A program made the translations under genes and the position numbers. From the IMG/VR virus record IMGVR_UViG_3300033148_003591, positions 1 to 64,000 of that record: 64,000 nucleotides of DNA. One strand, written 5' to 3'. How positions within the stretch are numbered: position 1 is the first letter of the stretch; each line of letters starts with the position of its first letter. The notes beneath the pieces were generated by a model that was not told where the DNA came from, ran no database searches, and was given only the letters and a program-made list of their open reading frames with translations. The stretch comes from a virus. Shown here piece after piece: positions 7,008 through 14,152 of this stretch.

Positions 7008-7247
7008 ATGACTACAAAATTAGAAGATTTATTACTGGAAATCAAAAAGGAATATCAAGATGCGGAACAAAAATTTAATAGTTTTAATTCTTGTCATGAA
7101 GGTTATGCCATTATTAAAGAAGAATTAGATGAACTTTGGGAAGAAATTAAAAAGAAAAGGGAATTACGAAATAAAGACAATCTAAAAAAAGAAGCAATAC
7201 AAGTGGCAGCGATGGCTTTACGTTTTTGTTATGATTGTTGCAAATAA
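7008..7247 (+). CDS. MazG-like nucleotide pyrophosphohydrolase
   Basis: 79 residues, all helical, with HEGYAIIKEELDELWEEI and a later KKEAIQVAAMALRF. The ExxE...ExxxD-like acidic pattern coordinates magnesium in the MazG/all-alpha NTP-pyrophosphatase superfamily. These enzymes hydrolyse NTPs or ppGpp-like alarmones and are common in phages. The half-length size is normal for phage versions, which dimerise. Starts 3 nt after the previous stop with a GAGGAG site. Confidence 0.75.
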   Translation: MTTKLEDLLLEIKKEYQDAEQKFNSFNSCHEGYAIIKEELDELWEEIKKKRELRNKDNLKKEAIQVAAMALRFCYDCCK

Positions 7248-7256
7248 AAATAAAAC

Positions 7257-7285
7257 TTGTAATTTAGACAATTGTATGGTATACT
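7257..7285 (+). promoter_or_regulatory. Sigma70-type promoter
   Basis: TTGTAA (7257-7262), 17-nt spacer, extended TGG-TATACT (7280-7285). The start near 7292 leaves a 15-nt leader with ATAAGGAG before ATG 7307. Same compact architecture as the other promoters. Confidence 0.7.
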
Positions 7286-7306
7286 TTAATATAAGGAGAT
7301 AAATTT

Positions 7307-7462
7307 ATGAATAATTTTATGACATCATTATTAGCTGCAATAACTATTGTATTAGGTATTATTGGAAGTGTAATAGCATTTTTGATGCTTCTTTTATTTG
7401 GAACATTAATTGGTAAATTAATTTGTGTTGTTTTAATATTGAAAGGATTTGGGGTTATTTAA
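7307..7462 (+). CDS. Small membrane protein, 51 aa
   Basis: MNNFMTSLLAAITIV..., almost entirely hydrophobic with two potential membrane spans (about 6-30 and 31-50) and hardly any charge. First gene after the promoter at 7257, AAGGAG site. Size and topology are holin-like, but there is no lytic enzyme nearby to support that. Confidence 0.6.
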   Translation: MNNFMTSLLAAITIVLGIIGSVIAFLMLLLFGTLIGKLICVVLILKGFGVI

Positions 7463-7472
7463 AGGAGAAAAT

Positions 7473-7793
7473 ATGAAAACATTAGCAGAGATTAAAGAGT
7501 TCTATGAGAAGAAGTATAATACCACAGTTAAACTTATTGAAGAAAAACAACATTGGAGTGATAAGAAGTTTTTTAAGTTCATTAAATATGATTGTTTCGA
7601 TTATGCTTATGAAGAAATATTCCACATAACAACAGATGAACGCTTCTTTGCTTATATTAAAGAATCCACTCTTGAATTTGAAACAGAAAAAATCCTAATA
7701 AACACAAAGAAACGTCTTGAAGAGTATATTAAAAAATGGAGACTTCAATCTGATAGTGCAAGTATAATCTTCTCCAGAAAGGATATGAAATGA
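7473..7793 (+). CDS. Hypothetical 106-aa protein
   Basis: ATG 7473 has a strong AAAGGAG site; an in-frame start at 7449 lies inside the previous gene and is rejected. Highly charged, with aromatic-rich helices (KFFKFIKYDCFDYAYEEIF). ATGA overlap with the next gene. No family recognised. Confidence 0.65.
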   Translation: MKTLAEIKEFYEKKYNTTVKLIEEKQHWSDKKFFKFIKYDCFDYAYEEIFHITTDERFFAYIKESTLEFETEKILINTKKRLEEYIKKWRLQSDSASIIFSRKDMK

Positions 7794-8011
7794 TAAGTAG
7801 ATATAAATATGATAATGAAAATACTCCTGATTTTTCTAAAAGATATTGGTATGCATTTATATGTGGATATTATCCAAGCGGATTTCTAAATGACGTTAAT
7901 GCAACCTGTGATACATTAGAAGAATTAAAAACATTAAAAAATAATATTGATGAAGATGATAAGGAAGTATTTTGGGATAATAGAGAATTTAAAGAGATTG
8001 AGGTTAAGTAA
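7790..8011 (+). CDS. Hypothetical 73-aa protein
   Basis: Starts by ATGA overlap. MISRYKYDNENTPDFSKRYW..., acidic C-terminal half. Its last base is the A of the next ATG (TAATG). No motif recognised. Confidence 0.6.
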   Translation: MISRYKYDNENTPDFSKRYWYAFICGYYPSGFLNDVNATCDTLEELKTLKNNIDEDDKEVFWDNREFKEIEVK

Positions 8012-8202
8012 TGAAATATTCTATACATATAAATTGGAGCGAAGAAGATAAAGGCTTTATTGCAACTGTGCCGGAATTAAAAAATTTATCTGCATTTGGA
8101 GATAGTTATGAAGAAGCATTAAAAGAAATACAGATTGCAATTAAATTATATCTTGATACTTTAAATCTTGATGACAATTTATATTTCTACAAGAAAGGAT
8201 GA
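8011..8202 (+). CDS. Orphan HicB-like protein
   Basis: 63 residues with the full HicB fold pattern: YSIHINWSEEDKGFIATVPE, a SAFGDSYEEALKEIQ helix and AIKLYLDTL. HicB is the antitoxin of HicAB toxin-antitoxin pairs, binding the HicA mRNA interferase and sometimes DNA. It lacks a C-terminal DNA-binding domain. No HicA-like gene (short, double-stranded-RNA-binding fold with GSH) lies beside it: the next gene is unrelated and the previous one does not match. A solitary phage HicB could neutralise a host HicA (inference). Confidence 0.75.
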   Translation: MKYSIHINWSEEDKGFIATVPELKNLSAFGDSYEEALKEIQIAIKLYLDTLNLDDNLYFYKKG

Positions 8203-8208
8203 GAAGTA

Positions 8209-8403
8209 ATGAATAAAACAATTTATGATTTAAAATTACACGAAGAATTGGTATTAGATGGTATGACAATTATCAGAGTTGCTGGTGGGTGGTTATATAG
8301 ATTTATGAATGGTAATGTTGTCAATTATACTGTGGAAACAACTTTTGTTCCATTTAATAATGAATTTCAAGCCACTGATTATAACGATTATTTACATCAT
8401 TAA
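8209..8403 (+). CDS. Hypothetical 64-aa protein
   Basis: MNKTIYDLKLHEELVLDG..., a small beta-rich protein with GGWLYRFMNG and a VPFNNEF C-terminal segment. Starts 6 nt after HicB. No HicA features. Function unknown. Confidence 0.6.
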   Translation: MNKTIYDLKLHEELVLDGMTIIRVAGGWLYRFMNGNVVNYTVETTFVPFNNEFQATDYNDYLHH

Positions 8404-8431
8404 TTTAAAATAAACTAACTGGGAGAAAATA

Positions 8432-8680
8432 ATGAGAAAAAAGGTACGTTGTAGAAGATGTAAAGAAAAAGTAAAAGAACATACTATGTTATTTGGTTAT
8501 TGTAAAAAATGTAGCAAAAAAATAGAAGAAAGAAAAATAATAGAACAGAACGACAAATTATGGCGTGAAATTGGTAAAATATATAAAAAATATTTAAAAC
8601 CAGCAAAAAAAGAATTAGGTCTTCCAACAAAACCAGGATACCCTTTTTTGTTTAAAGGTCGGTTTGCAGATTTAATCTGA
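8432..8680 (+). CDS. Zinc-finger protein, 82 aa
   Basis: MRKKVRCRRCKEKV... with CRRC at 7-10 and CKKC at 24-27, followed by a basic helix (WREIGKIYKKYLK). A DNA- or RNA-binding zinc ribbon is likely. GGGAG site. Last gene before a 330-nt gap. Confidence 0.65.
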   Translation: MRKKVRCRRCKEKVKEHTMLFGYCKKCSKKIEERKIIEQNDKLWREIGKIYKKYLKPAKKELGLPTKPGYPFLFKGRFADLI

Positions 8681-8715
8681 TTAGTCGGTAAACATAAACT
8701 ATTTTAAAATAAAAG

Positions 8716-8743
8716 TTGCAAAATCCAAAACCTGTGGTATAAT
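8716..8743 (+). promoter_or_regulatory. Sigma70-type promoter
   Basis: TTGCAA (8716-8721), 16-nt spacer, extended TGG-TATAAT (8738-8743). Predicted start about 8750. It probably drives the methyltransferase operon with a ~260-nt leader, or the tiny ORF at 8758. Confidence 0.65.
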
Positions 8744-8757
8744 TGTTATATAAGCAA

Positions 8758-8820
8758 ATGAAAGTATTTTTAAATGCTTTCTCTTTTTATGAAAACGAAG
8801 TAGCATTGAATAAAAAGTAA
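8758..8820 (+). CDS. Possible 20-codon leader peptide
   Basis: ATG 8758 starts about 8 nt after the predicted transcription start. The ORF reads MKVFLNAFSF... and ends at TAA 8820. There is no ribosome site, so it would need to be translated from the mRNA 5' end. Weakly supported. Confidence 0.25.
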   Translation: MKVFLNAFSFYENEVALNKK

Positions 8821-9009
8821 AAACATACAACCTAAAATACATGAATTGCACATGAGTGAACAGAGTGAATGAATATTTATGGATTTAGCCCGTAGGGCTT
8901 ATATAAAATAACTGTAATATGCTCGTGCCCTATTTAATACTATATATTATAAATAATGAAAACTAAAATCTACACTAAATATAAAGCGAATAAGGCAAAA
9001 GGAGGAATG

Positions 9010-9510
9010 ATGAAGATAAATAGAATATGGGCTATGCCTAATAAATGGACATTCACTATTAAACCAATAAAAGAATTACTACAAAAATATGTTAATCAAG
9101 GTTATTGGTGTGACCCATTTGCAGGAGAAAATAGCCCTGCACAGATTAAAAATGATTTATCGGGTAAAGTAGAATTTTGCATGGATGCTTTGGATTTTTT
9201 AAAATCAAGAAAAAATTCTGAATTTGACGGAATTTTATTTGACCCACCATATTCAATAACTCAAGCCAAACAATGTTATGAAGGTCGTGGTATGAATTTA
9301 TTAACAATTAAACCAACATCTATGAAATATTGGGCAGAGTGTAAAAATGAAATGAATAGAATATTGAAACAAAATGGAATTGTAATTTGTTTTGGCTGGA
9401 ACTCAATGGGGTTAGGGAAAAATAGAGGATTTAAAATGATAGAAATACTTTTAGTTCCTCATGGTGGTAGTAAAAATGACACTATTATAACTGTTGAAAA
9501 AAAACTATAA
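9010..9510 (+). CDS. DNA N6-adenine methyltransferase-like protein
   Basis: 166 residues. DPFAGENS (35-42) is the SAM-binding motif I equivalent and FDPPYS (77-82) is the catalytic motif IV of adenine-N6 methyltransferases. A late strand, GIVICFGWNS, matches motif VI-VIII. It is short, with no separate target-recognition domain, as in many phage orphan methyltransferases. ATG 9010 follows GGAGG; ATG 9007 is too close to it. Likely protects phage DNA from restriction or marks it; no cognate nuclease is present. Confidence 0.75.
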   Translation: MKINRIWAMPNKWTFTIKPIKELLQKYVNQGYWCDPFAGENSPAQIKNDLSGKVEFCMDALDFLKSRKNSEFDGILFDPPYSITQAKQCYEGRGMNLLTIKPTSMKYWAECKNEMNRILKQNGIVICFGWNSMGLGKNRGFKMIEILLVPHGGSKNDTIITVEKKL

Positions 9511-9560
9511 GAAACCCCATAACCCCCAAAAGAGAAAGTACCGGAGGGAAGGAGTAAGTA

Positions 9561-10022
9561 ATGTGTAAAACATTAGACACAAAAATTTATTGTTGTGATT
9601 GTAAATATTATAAATATCGACCTTGTATGGATTATAGACCTGTACCACCAAATATTTGTATGAGACTTACTGAGAGGTTTAGAAATGGAGTGGGTGAGGT
9701 AATCTTGAGAAGTTTGGTGGATTGTTTAAAACAGAATAAAAATCATAATTGTGTATATTTTAAACGAATTTGGTGGAAATTTTGGAGGAAATGGATAATG
9801 TCTAATATACTAAAAAAGAAAATAACATCTTCATCAACAATCAGTGAAGTACAATATAATACTACAACTAAAACTTTAACGATTTCATTTTTAAGTGGTA
9901 GTGGTTATGATTATTTTAAAGTTCCACATACTATTTATCTTGGATTAATAAATGCTGGAAGTGTTGGAAAATATTTTTGGCGAAGAGTAAGAAATAAGTA
10001 TGTTACAAAAAAGGTGAGGTGA
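9561..10022 (+). CDS. Cys-rich / KTSC-domain protein
   Basis: 153 residues in two parts. Residues 1-75 are cysteine-rich (CCDCKYYKYRPC, C...NCVYF), a phage zinc-like module. Residues 85-145 match the KTSC domain (SEVQYNTTTKTLTISFLSG, YDYFKVP, ...AGSVGKYF), found in many phages and fused to lysyl-tRNA synthetases. A methionine at 80 (MSNILKKK) preceded by TTTGGAGG could be an internal start producing the KTSC protein alone. Good AAGGAG site at the main start. Confidence 0.7.
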   Translation: MCKTLDTKIYCCDCKYYKYRPCMDYRPVPPNICMRLTERFRNGVGEVILRSLVDCLKQNKNHNCVYFKRIWWKFWRKWIMSNILKKKITSSSTISEVQYNTTTKTLTISFLSGSGYDYFKVPHTIYLGLINAGSVGKYFWRRVRNKYVTKKVR

Positions 10023-10024
10023 AA

Positions 10025-10363
10025 ATGGTTGATTTTACAGGTAAGGATGTAAAAGCGTTAAATTTATTTTTAGATAGGCAAATAGATATTGATAAGTTTG
10101 GTGAATTTAGAATTGGTTTATCAGATAAAGAAATTAATACCTATTTGAAACAAAGATATAACTCATATGCTAATTATTTAGGATTGAAATTGATGACTAA
10201 AGGGGAATTAAAATCATTACGGAAAAATTTTGATAAGATAGCTGGTGTAAATACATTGGGTGTGATTTTTATTAATGGTGAGGATAATGGTTTAATGTAT
10301 AGATATGATGTTAAGAGATTCGCTGATTTATTGTTTATGGGAAAATCAACACTTTGGGATTAA
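10025..10363 (+). CDS. Hypothetical 112-aa protein
   Basis: ATG 10025 has a GAGGTGA site; an upstream GTG is in frame but less likely. MVDFTGKDVKALNLFLDRQ..., mixed alpha/beta, with GVIFINGEDNGLMYRYDV. No family recognised. Confidence 0.6.
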   Translation: MVDFTGKDVKALNLFLDRQIDIDKFGEFRIGLSDKEINTYLKQRYNSYANYLGLKLMTKGELKSLRKNFDKIAGVNTLGVIFINGEDNGLMYRYDVKRFADLLFMGKSTLWD

Positions 10364-10403
10364 TATAATTATAGTTTAAACGTAAAAAGTAAGGAGAAAT
10401 AAT

Positions 10404-10763
10404 ATGAAAGTAAAATTATCAGATTTATTGAAAATGAAACCAGTAATTGAAAAATTAATTGCACAAGATGTGCCAGTTGTAGTAGGATATGATTTAATTA
10501 CTTTAGTTAGAGTATTTGAAATTCAGTTAGAAACATTTAGTAAGGTTAGAAAAAAACTTTTTACAAAATACGGTGAGGAAGATAAAGAGAAAAAAACTAC
10601 AACAATTGCAAAGGATAAAGTTAAAGATTTTGAAAAAGAGATAAATAAACTTCTTGACAAAGAAATTAAAGTTGAATGTAAAAAAATTAAAATTAGTTCT
10701 TTAGGAAATATAAAATTAAGTGTATCAGATTTAATGGTAATTGATGTATTAACAGAAAAGTAA
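10404..10763 (+). CDS. Hypothetical 119-aa helical protein
   Basis: AAGGAG site, then MKVKLSDLLKMKPVIEKLIA... The LKMKPVLEKL.. pattern with a long charged helix in the middle (KEKKTTTIAKDKVKDFEKEI) and a final SVSDLMVIDVL occurs in a widespread family of small phage proteins next to structural genes. Function unknown. Confidence 0.65.
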   Translation: MKVKLSDLLKMKPVIEKLIAQDVPVVVGYDLITLVRVFEIQLETFSKVRKKLFTKYGEEDKEKKTTTIAKDKVKDFEKEINKLLDKEIKVECKKIKISSLGNIKLSVSDLMVIDVLTEK

Positions 10764-10775
10764 GAATAAAAGAAA

Positions 10776-10827
10776 ATCCAGATTGAGCCTATCATATTTA
10801 TATTATCTTGGTGGGTTTAATCTGGAT
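10776..10827 (+). promoter_or_regulatory. Long mRNA hairpin before a ribosome site
   Basis: ATCCAGATT (10776-10784) pairs perfectly with AATCTGGAT (10819-10827), extended inward by six more pairs including wobbles. The stem ends 2 nt before the GGAG of the gene at 10842. No T tract follows, so a translational control element or mRNA stabiliser is more likely than a terminator. Confidence 0.5.
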
Positions 10828-10841
10828 GATGGAGATAAATT

Positions 10842-11102
10842 ATGGATAAAGATTATTTTAGTTTAGACCAAGAAGTTGAATTTAAAAAAATCAAAGAAGC
10901 TTATTCACAAGAAATTATGAAGAATAGAGATTTAATGATTGACACTGACAAGATTAAGAAAAACAATGACGACTTAGCTGAAGCGTTATGTGGAGTGATG
11001 GAAGAGAGAAATGAGTTAAACAAAGCATTAGATATGGTAATTGAAGAAAGAGATGAATTAATAGAAAACATTAAAAAATTAGAGGAAAATAATCATGGAT
11101 AA
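10842..11102 (+). CDS. Coiled-coil protein, 86 aa
   Basis: Almost entirely helical with heptad character (VEFKKIKEAYSQEIMKNRDL, EERNELNKALDMVIEERDEL). Acidic. Preceded by the hairpin at 10776-10827. Overlaps the next gene by 8 nt. Possibly a small scaffold or assembly partner; not identifiable. Confidence 0.6.
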   Translation: MDKDYFSLDQEVEFKKIKEAYSQEIMKNRDLMIDTDKIKKNNDDLAEALCGVMEERNELNKALDMVIEERDELIENIKKLEENNHG

Positions 11103-11610
11103 TAAATATCAGTTGATGTGTAAAAAGGCTATTAAAATACAAGAAAATTGGAATCCACGAACAGGCGATATTATTTCTATGTGTCAACCGAATCATTGTA
11201 ATACTACTGTTGTAGATATTATAGCAAGAGAAAATTATGATGATAAAATTTTAGATTTTTCGCTTGATTCTGGAGAATATAATGAGATATTTCTTGAAAA
11301 ATCAGCAAAAATATTTACTGATTATTGGTCGAGGCGTTTTTCTAATCAATGGTTTGATATTAAAGATTTTGAAATTACTTGGCTTCCCCAACAAGAACAG
11401 TTGCAGGATATGTTAAATATAGGCGATTTTACATATTTGGTTAGTGATTTTTCAGAGTGGGTATATCAACAACAAGGATTTAAATTCTATGTTTTTGGTA
11501 AAGAAGAAGTAAAAATATTCAATTCAACGAAACAACTATGGCTGGCATATGTAATGAAACAAAAATATAGCAAAGTTTGGAATGGAAAGGATTGGATAAA
11601 TAATGGATAA
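11095..11610 (+). CDS. Hypothetical 171-aa phage protein
   Basis: Starts in the end of the coiled-coil gene. Contains NPRTGDIISM and WLPQQEQLQDML, then a helical C-terminal region ending LWLAYVMKQKYSKVWNGKDW. This overall layout recurs in uncharacterised phage proteins. Function unknown. Confidence 0.6.
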   Translation: MDNKYQLMCKKAIKIQENWNPRTGDIISMCQPNHCNTTVVDIIARENYDDKILDFSLDSGEYNEIFLEKSAKIFTDYWSRRFSNQWFDIKDFEITWLPQQEQLQDMLNIGDFTYLVSDFSEWVYQQQGFKFYVFGKEEVKIFNSTKQLWLAYVMKQKYSKVWNGKDWINNG

Positions 11611-11872
11611 TATGTATTTAACACTTGCAAAAAATATCATTGGTCAATGTGAGGTAGGTAATGTTGATGTTATTGTTTTTGTTAAAAACGGTGATGAAAA
11701 AGTAAAACTAACAAATACTATTGCTGCATTACAACACACAATGCATTTTGAAGGATTTAAGCGTAAAGGAAAATTGGAACTATTTGGTAAAAAAATAAAT
11801 ATTATTAAGGCACATAAGGGTGCTGTAAATGGATATAAATATGGTAATGCGAGAATTTACTCTCTTAGTTAG
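11603..11872 (+). CDS. Hypothetical 89-aa protein
   Basis: Overlaps the preceding gene by 8 nt. MDNMYLTLAKNIIGQCEVG..., beta-rich with VDVIVFVKNGDEKV and a basic C-terminal half. No family recognised. Confidence 0.55.
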   Translation: MDNMYLTLAKNIIGQCEVGNVDVIVFVKNGDEKVKLTNTIAALQHTMHFEGFKRKGKLELFGKKINIIKAHKGAVNGYKYGNARIYSLS

Positions 11873-11890
11873 TAAATGGAAAGGGTTGTG

Positions 11891-12184
11891 ATGAATACAT
11901 TTTTATTAATTGTTGGATGTATTATATTTTTATCTATAATGCTATTTGATGAATATTGTTCGTATATAAATTATTCTGAAGAAGAATTAGATAATGAATT
12001 AGAAATACTTAAAAGAATATGTAATTCAAATACAGAATATACAAATGACTATTATGTTATAAAATCAAATGAAAATGATAATTGGAAAGAAGAAATACGG
12101 CAATATTTAGAATGTTATTGTCCGGCAATTTTTTCAAAATTTTTAATTAATCGAATAGAAGAAATAATAGAAAGCACCAACTAA
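11891..12184 (+). CDS. Membrane-anchored acidic protein, 97 aa
   Basis: ATG 11891 (AAAGGG site) gives MNTFLLIVGCIIFLSIM, an N-terminal membrane anchor, followed by an acidic helical cytoplasmic or periplasmic domain with several cysteines. An in-frame ATG at 11876 would add five residues. Function unknown. Confidence 0.55.
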   Translation: MNTFLLIVGCIIFLSIMLFDEYCSYINYSEEELDNELEILKRICNSNTEYTNDYYVIKSNENDNWKEEIRQYLECYCPAIFSKFLINRIEEIIESTN

Positions 12185-12185
12185 A

Positions 12186-12452
12186 ATGAATCTATATATT
12201 TTTACTTCAGATACATGTCCAAAATGTTCGGCTGTTAAAAAAGAAATTACACAAATTGCTACAAAACTAAGTATCAAAATTGAAAATGTTATAATTGGCG
12301 ATAAAAGTTGGCAACAAAACTATATTGCTGCGTATTTAAATGTACTAACAGTTCCTACAATAATTGCGTTTGATATGTATAAATATGAAATAGCCAGATG
12401 GTGTAATTTTGTACCGACCATAAAAGAAATTGAAAAAATTCGGAATTTGTAA
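12186..12452 (+). CDS. Thioredoxin/glutaredoxin-like protein
   Basis: 88 residues with a CPKC redox motif at 11-14 after the first strand (LYIFTSDTCPKC), and a cis-proline loop LTVPTIIAF near residue 60. This is the thioredoxin fold. Phage glutaredoxins often serve ribonucleotide reductase or redox folding; none of those partners is in the window. Starts 1 nt after the previous stop. Confidence 0.75.
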   Translation: MNLYIFTSDTCPKCSAVKKEITQIATKLSIKIENVIIGDKSWQQNYIAAYLNVLTVPTIIAFDMYKYEIARWCNFVPTIKEIEKIRNL

Positions 12453-12508
12453 CTTGTGTATTTGTAAGTGGTTATAGAAATTTTCAAAAACTATTTTAAA
12501 ATAATCAC

Positions 12509-12537
12509 TTGACAAGGGTGTTTTTCTAACTTATTGT
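12509..12537 (+). promoter_or_regulatory. Possible promoter upstream of the virion module
   Basis: TTGACA, 17-nt spacer, TATTGT. Good -35 but a poor -10 without the TG extension found elsewhere. Lies in a 246-bp gap before the TerS-like gene. Confidence 0.35.
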
Positions 12538-12632
12538 AATTAAACGACTTACCAATATCGCCTAAAATATTTTTTCTCCTATCCTCTTTAATTTCAAATA
12601 CTTATAACATCGTAAAATTTTGGACTTGAATA

Positions 12633-12641
12633 TGGTATACT
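12633..12641 (+). promoter_or_regulatory. Extended -10 promoter without -35 (late promoter candidate)
   Basis: ATGG-TATACT with no recognisable -35 at 16-17 nt (AAAATT region). It opens the virion gene block. A promoter with an extended -10 and missing -35 is what one expects for a late promoter needing a phage activator (inference). Confidence 0.45.
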
Positions 12642-12698
12642 TGTTATATAAGGTTAAAAGAACATATTTTAATATACAGGATAAAGTAAGGGATAATA

Positions 12699-13484
12699 AT
12701 GGATAAAGAATTACAGGCAAAAGTTAATCAGTTTCGTGGAATGAAAAATTTTAAAGGTTATACAGAATCTCAATTAATTGATGCTGCAAATAAAAGTTTA
12801 AAAGATAAAAAATTAAAGGCACAATACGATTTCGTGCTCGATGGGCTGCCTATCACAGACCCCAAAGATAAAAAAATAGTTAAACAAATTTTAGTTGATT
12901 ATTTAGATGGTGTTTACATAGAGAATAAAAAACAATTATTTCAACTTAAAGATTTAGTTTTTAATGAGTATAAAAAACGCACAACACGGGAAATAATAGA
13001 ACAACAGGAAAAGGCAAAACCAAACTCAGTTGCTAAATATGCTTATGAAGCTTATCATCAATTAATTGAACAAGGTCAAAAACTTGCTGAGAAAATATTT
13101 GGTTCTAACTTAAAAGATGACATAAGTGTATTAAAACAATTATTTGTTAGAATGAAATTGTGGCTGGAGGAAAATCAGGGGTCACGTACTTTTAAATGCG
13201 CTTGTTGTGGCGAGATGTTGATGACAAAAATCAGGATAGATAAATATGATGTACAAGCGCATCCTTATTTTAAAGACCGCTTGCTGACAAACAAGTTTTT
13301 GATGGAAAAATATATTGAAGGGAAAAAAGTTATTGTAGATGAGCATTTTATTGCTAAAACATTAGATTGTTCATCGCTGTACACGGATTGGTATCTCCAA
13401 AGGCATTTTAATAAAAACCATCCACTTTATAAGAGATATTTGGAACGGAAAGAAGAAAATTTAATTAGAAAAGAGAAAAAGTAA
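12699..13484 (+). CDS. Putative terminase small subunit-like protein with zinc knuckle
   Basis: 261 residues, mostly helical. The N-terminal part (YTESQLIDAANKSLKDKKLK) is helix-turn-helix-like. Near residue 165 there is CACCGEMLMTKI followed by later histidines, a probable zinc site. Position just ahead of TerL makes TerS the likeliest role, where it would recognise DNA for packaging. Sequence similarity to known TerS was not recognised, so the call is by context. The stop overlaps the ribosome site of the HNH gene that follows. Confidence 0.5.
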   Translation: MDKELQAKVNQFRGMKNFKGYTESQLIDAANKSLKDKKLKAQYDFVLDGLPITDPKDKKIVKQILVDYLDGVYIENKKQLFQLKDLVFNEYKKRTTREIIEQQEKAKPNSVAKYAYEAYHQLIEQGQKLAEKIFGSNLKDDISVLKQLFVRMKLWLEENQGSRTFKCACCGEMLMTKIRIDKYDVQAHPYFKDRLLTNKFLMEKYIEGKKVIVDEHFIAKTLDCSSLYTDWYLQRHFNKNHPLYKRYLERKEENLIRKEKK

Positions 13485-13495
13485 GGATGTTTTGG

Positions 13496-14152
13496 ATGAC
13501 AAAAGAAGAAAAGAAAACTTATTATCAAAATTATCGTTTAAATCATAAAGAACAAATTAAAAAAGCGAAACATAAGCATCATTTAAAAAATAAAGAAAAA
13601 ATCAATAATAAAAGTCAGAAATGGCGCAATGAAAATAAATATAAAATTTTGGAATATTATTTAAAAAATAAAGAAAAAATCAATATTCAAAATAATACTT
13701 GGAAAAAAGAACACCCCGATTATAATAAAAACTGGCACAAGAAATATCCTTGGATGGGGTTTTTATATCACGCCAAACAAAGATGTATTAATAAAAATAA
13801 TCAATTTTATAAATATTATGGTGGTCGTGGGATTAAATGTTTAATTACAAAAGAAGAAATTAAGAAACTTTGGTTCAGAGATAAGGCATGGTTATTAGAA
13901 CAACCAAGTATTGACCGTAAAGAAAATGATGGTGATTATACGTTTGAGAATTGTCAGTTTATTGAGTTAATTGATAACGCAATTAAAGATAAGAAAAAAT
14001 CTATTAATCAATTTGATTTACAGGGAAATTTTATAAAAACATGGGAAAGTATGATGGAAATTCAAAGAACATTGAAATTTTCTCAAGGTAATATTTCTAT
14101 GGTATGTTCAGGTAAACGTAAATCATCTAATGGTTTTATTTGGAAATTATAA
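13496..14152 (+). CDS. HNH homing endonuclease with C-terminal NUMOD1 repeat
   Basis: 218 residues. Lysine-rich N-terminal repeats (NKEKINNKSQKW, NKEKINIQNNTW), then the same core as the gene at 2291 (YYGGRGIKCLITKEEIKKLW, SIDRKENDGDYTFENCQFIE). The C-terminal 45 residues fit the NUMOD1 DNA-binding module (QFDLQGNFIKTWESMMEIQR ... SNGFIWKL), typical of intron- or intergene-encoded homing endonucleases. ATG 13496 has AAGGA at a good distance; an in-frame ATG at 13487 is less suitable. It sits between the TerS-like gene and TerL, directly upstream of the structured RNA. Confidence 0.8.
   Translation: MTKEEKKTYYQNYRLNHKEQIKKAKHKHHLKNKEKINNKSQKWRNENKYKILEYYLKNKEKINIQNNTWKKEHPDYNKNWHKKYPWMGFLYHAKQRCINKNNQFYKYYGGRGIKCLITKEEIKKLWFRDKAWLLEQPSIDRKENDGDYTFENCQFIELIDNAIKDKKKSINQFDLQGNFIKTWESMMEIQRTLKFSQGNISMVCSGKRKSSNGFIWKL

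Larger units (their letters stand above)
8681..9009 (+). other. Gap of ~330 bp with promoter and hairpin
   Basis: Contains the promoter at 8716-8743, a possible 20-codon ORF (8758-8820) and a small GC hairpin, AGCCC-GTA-GGGCT (8887-8899), without a T tract. In-frame codons upstream of 9010 (from 8956) are open but have no ribosome site. The remainder shows no gene. Confidence 0.5.

Noticed and set aside
8887-8899. Terminator before the methyltransferase gene
   Set aside because: The AGCCC-GTA-GGGCT stem has only 5 bp and is not followed by a T tract.
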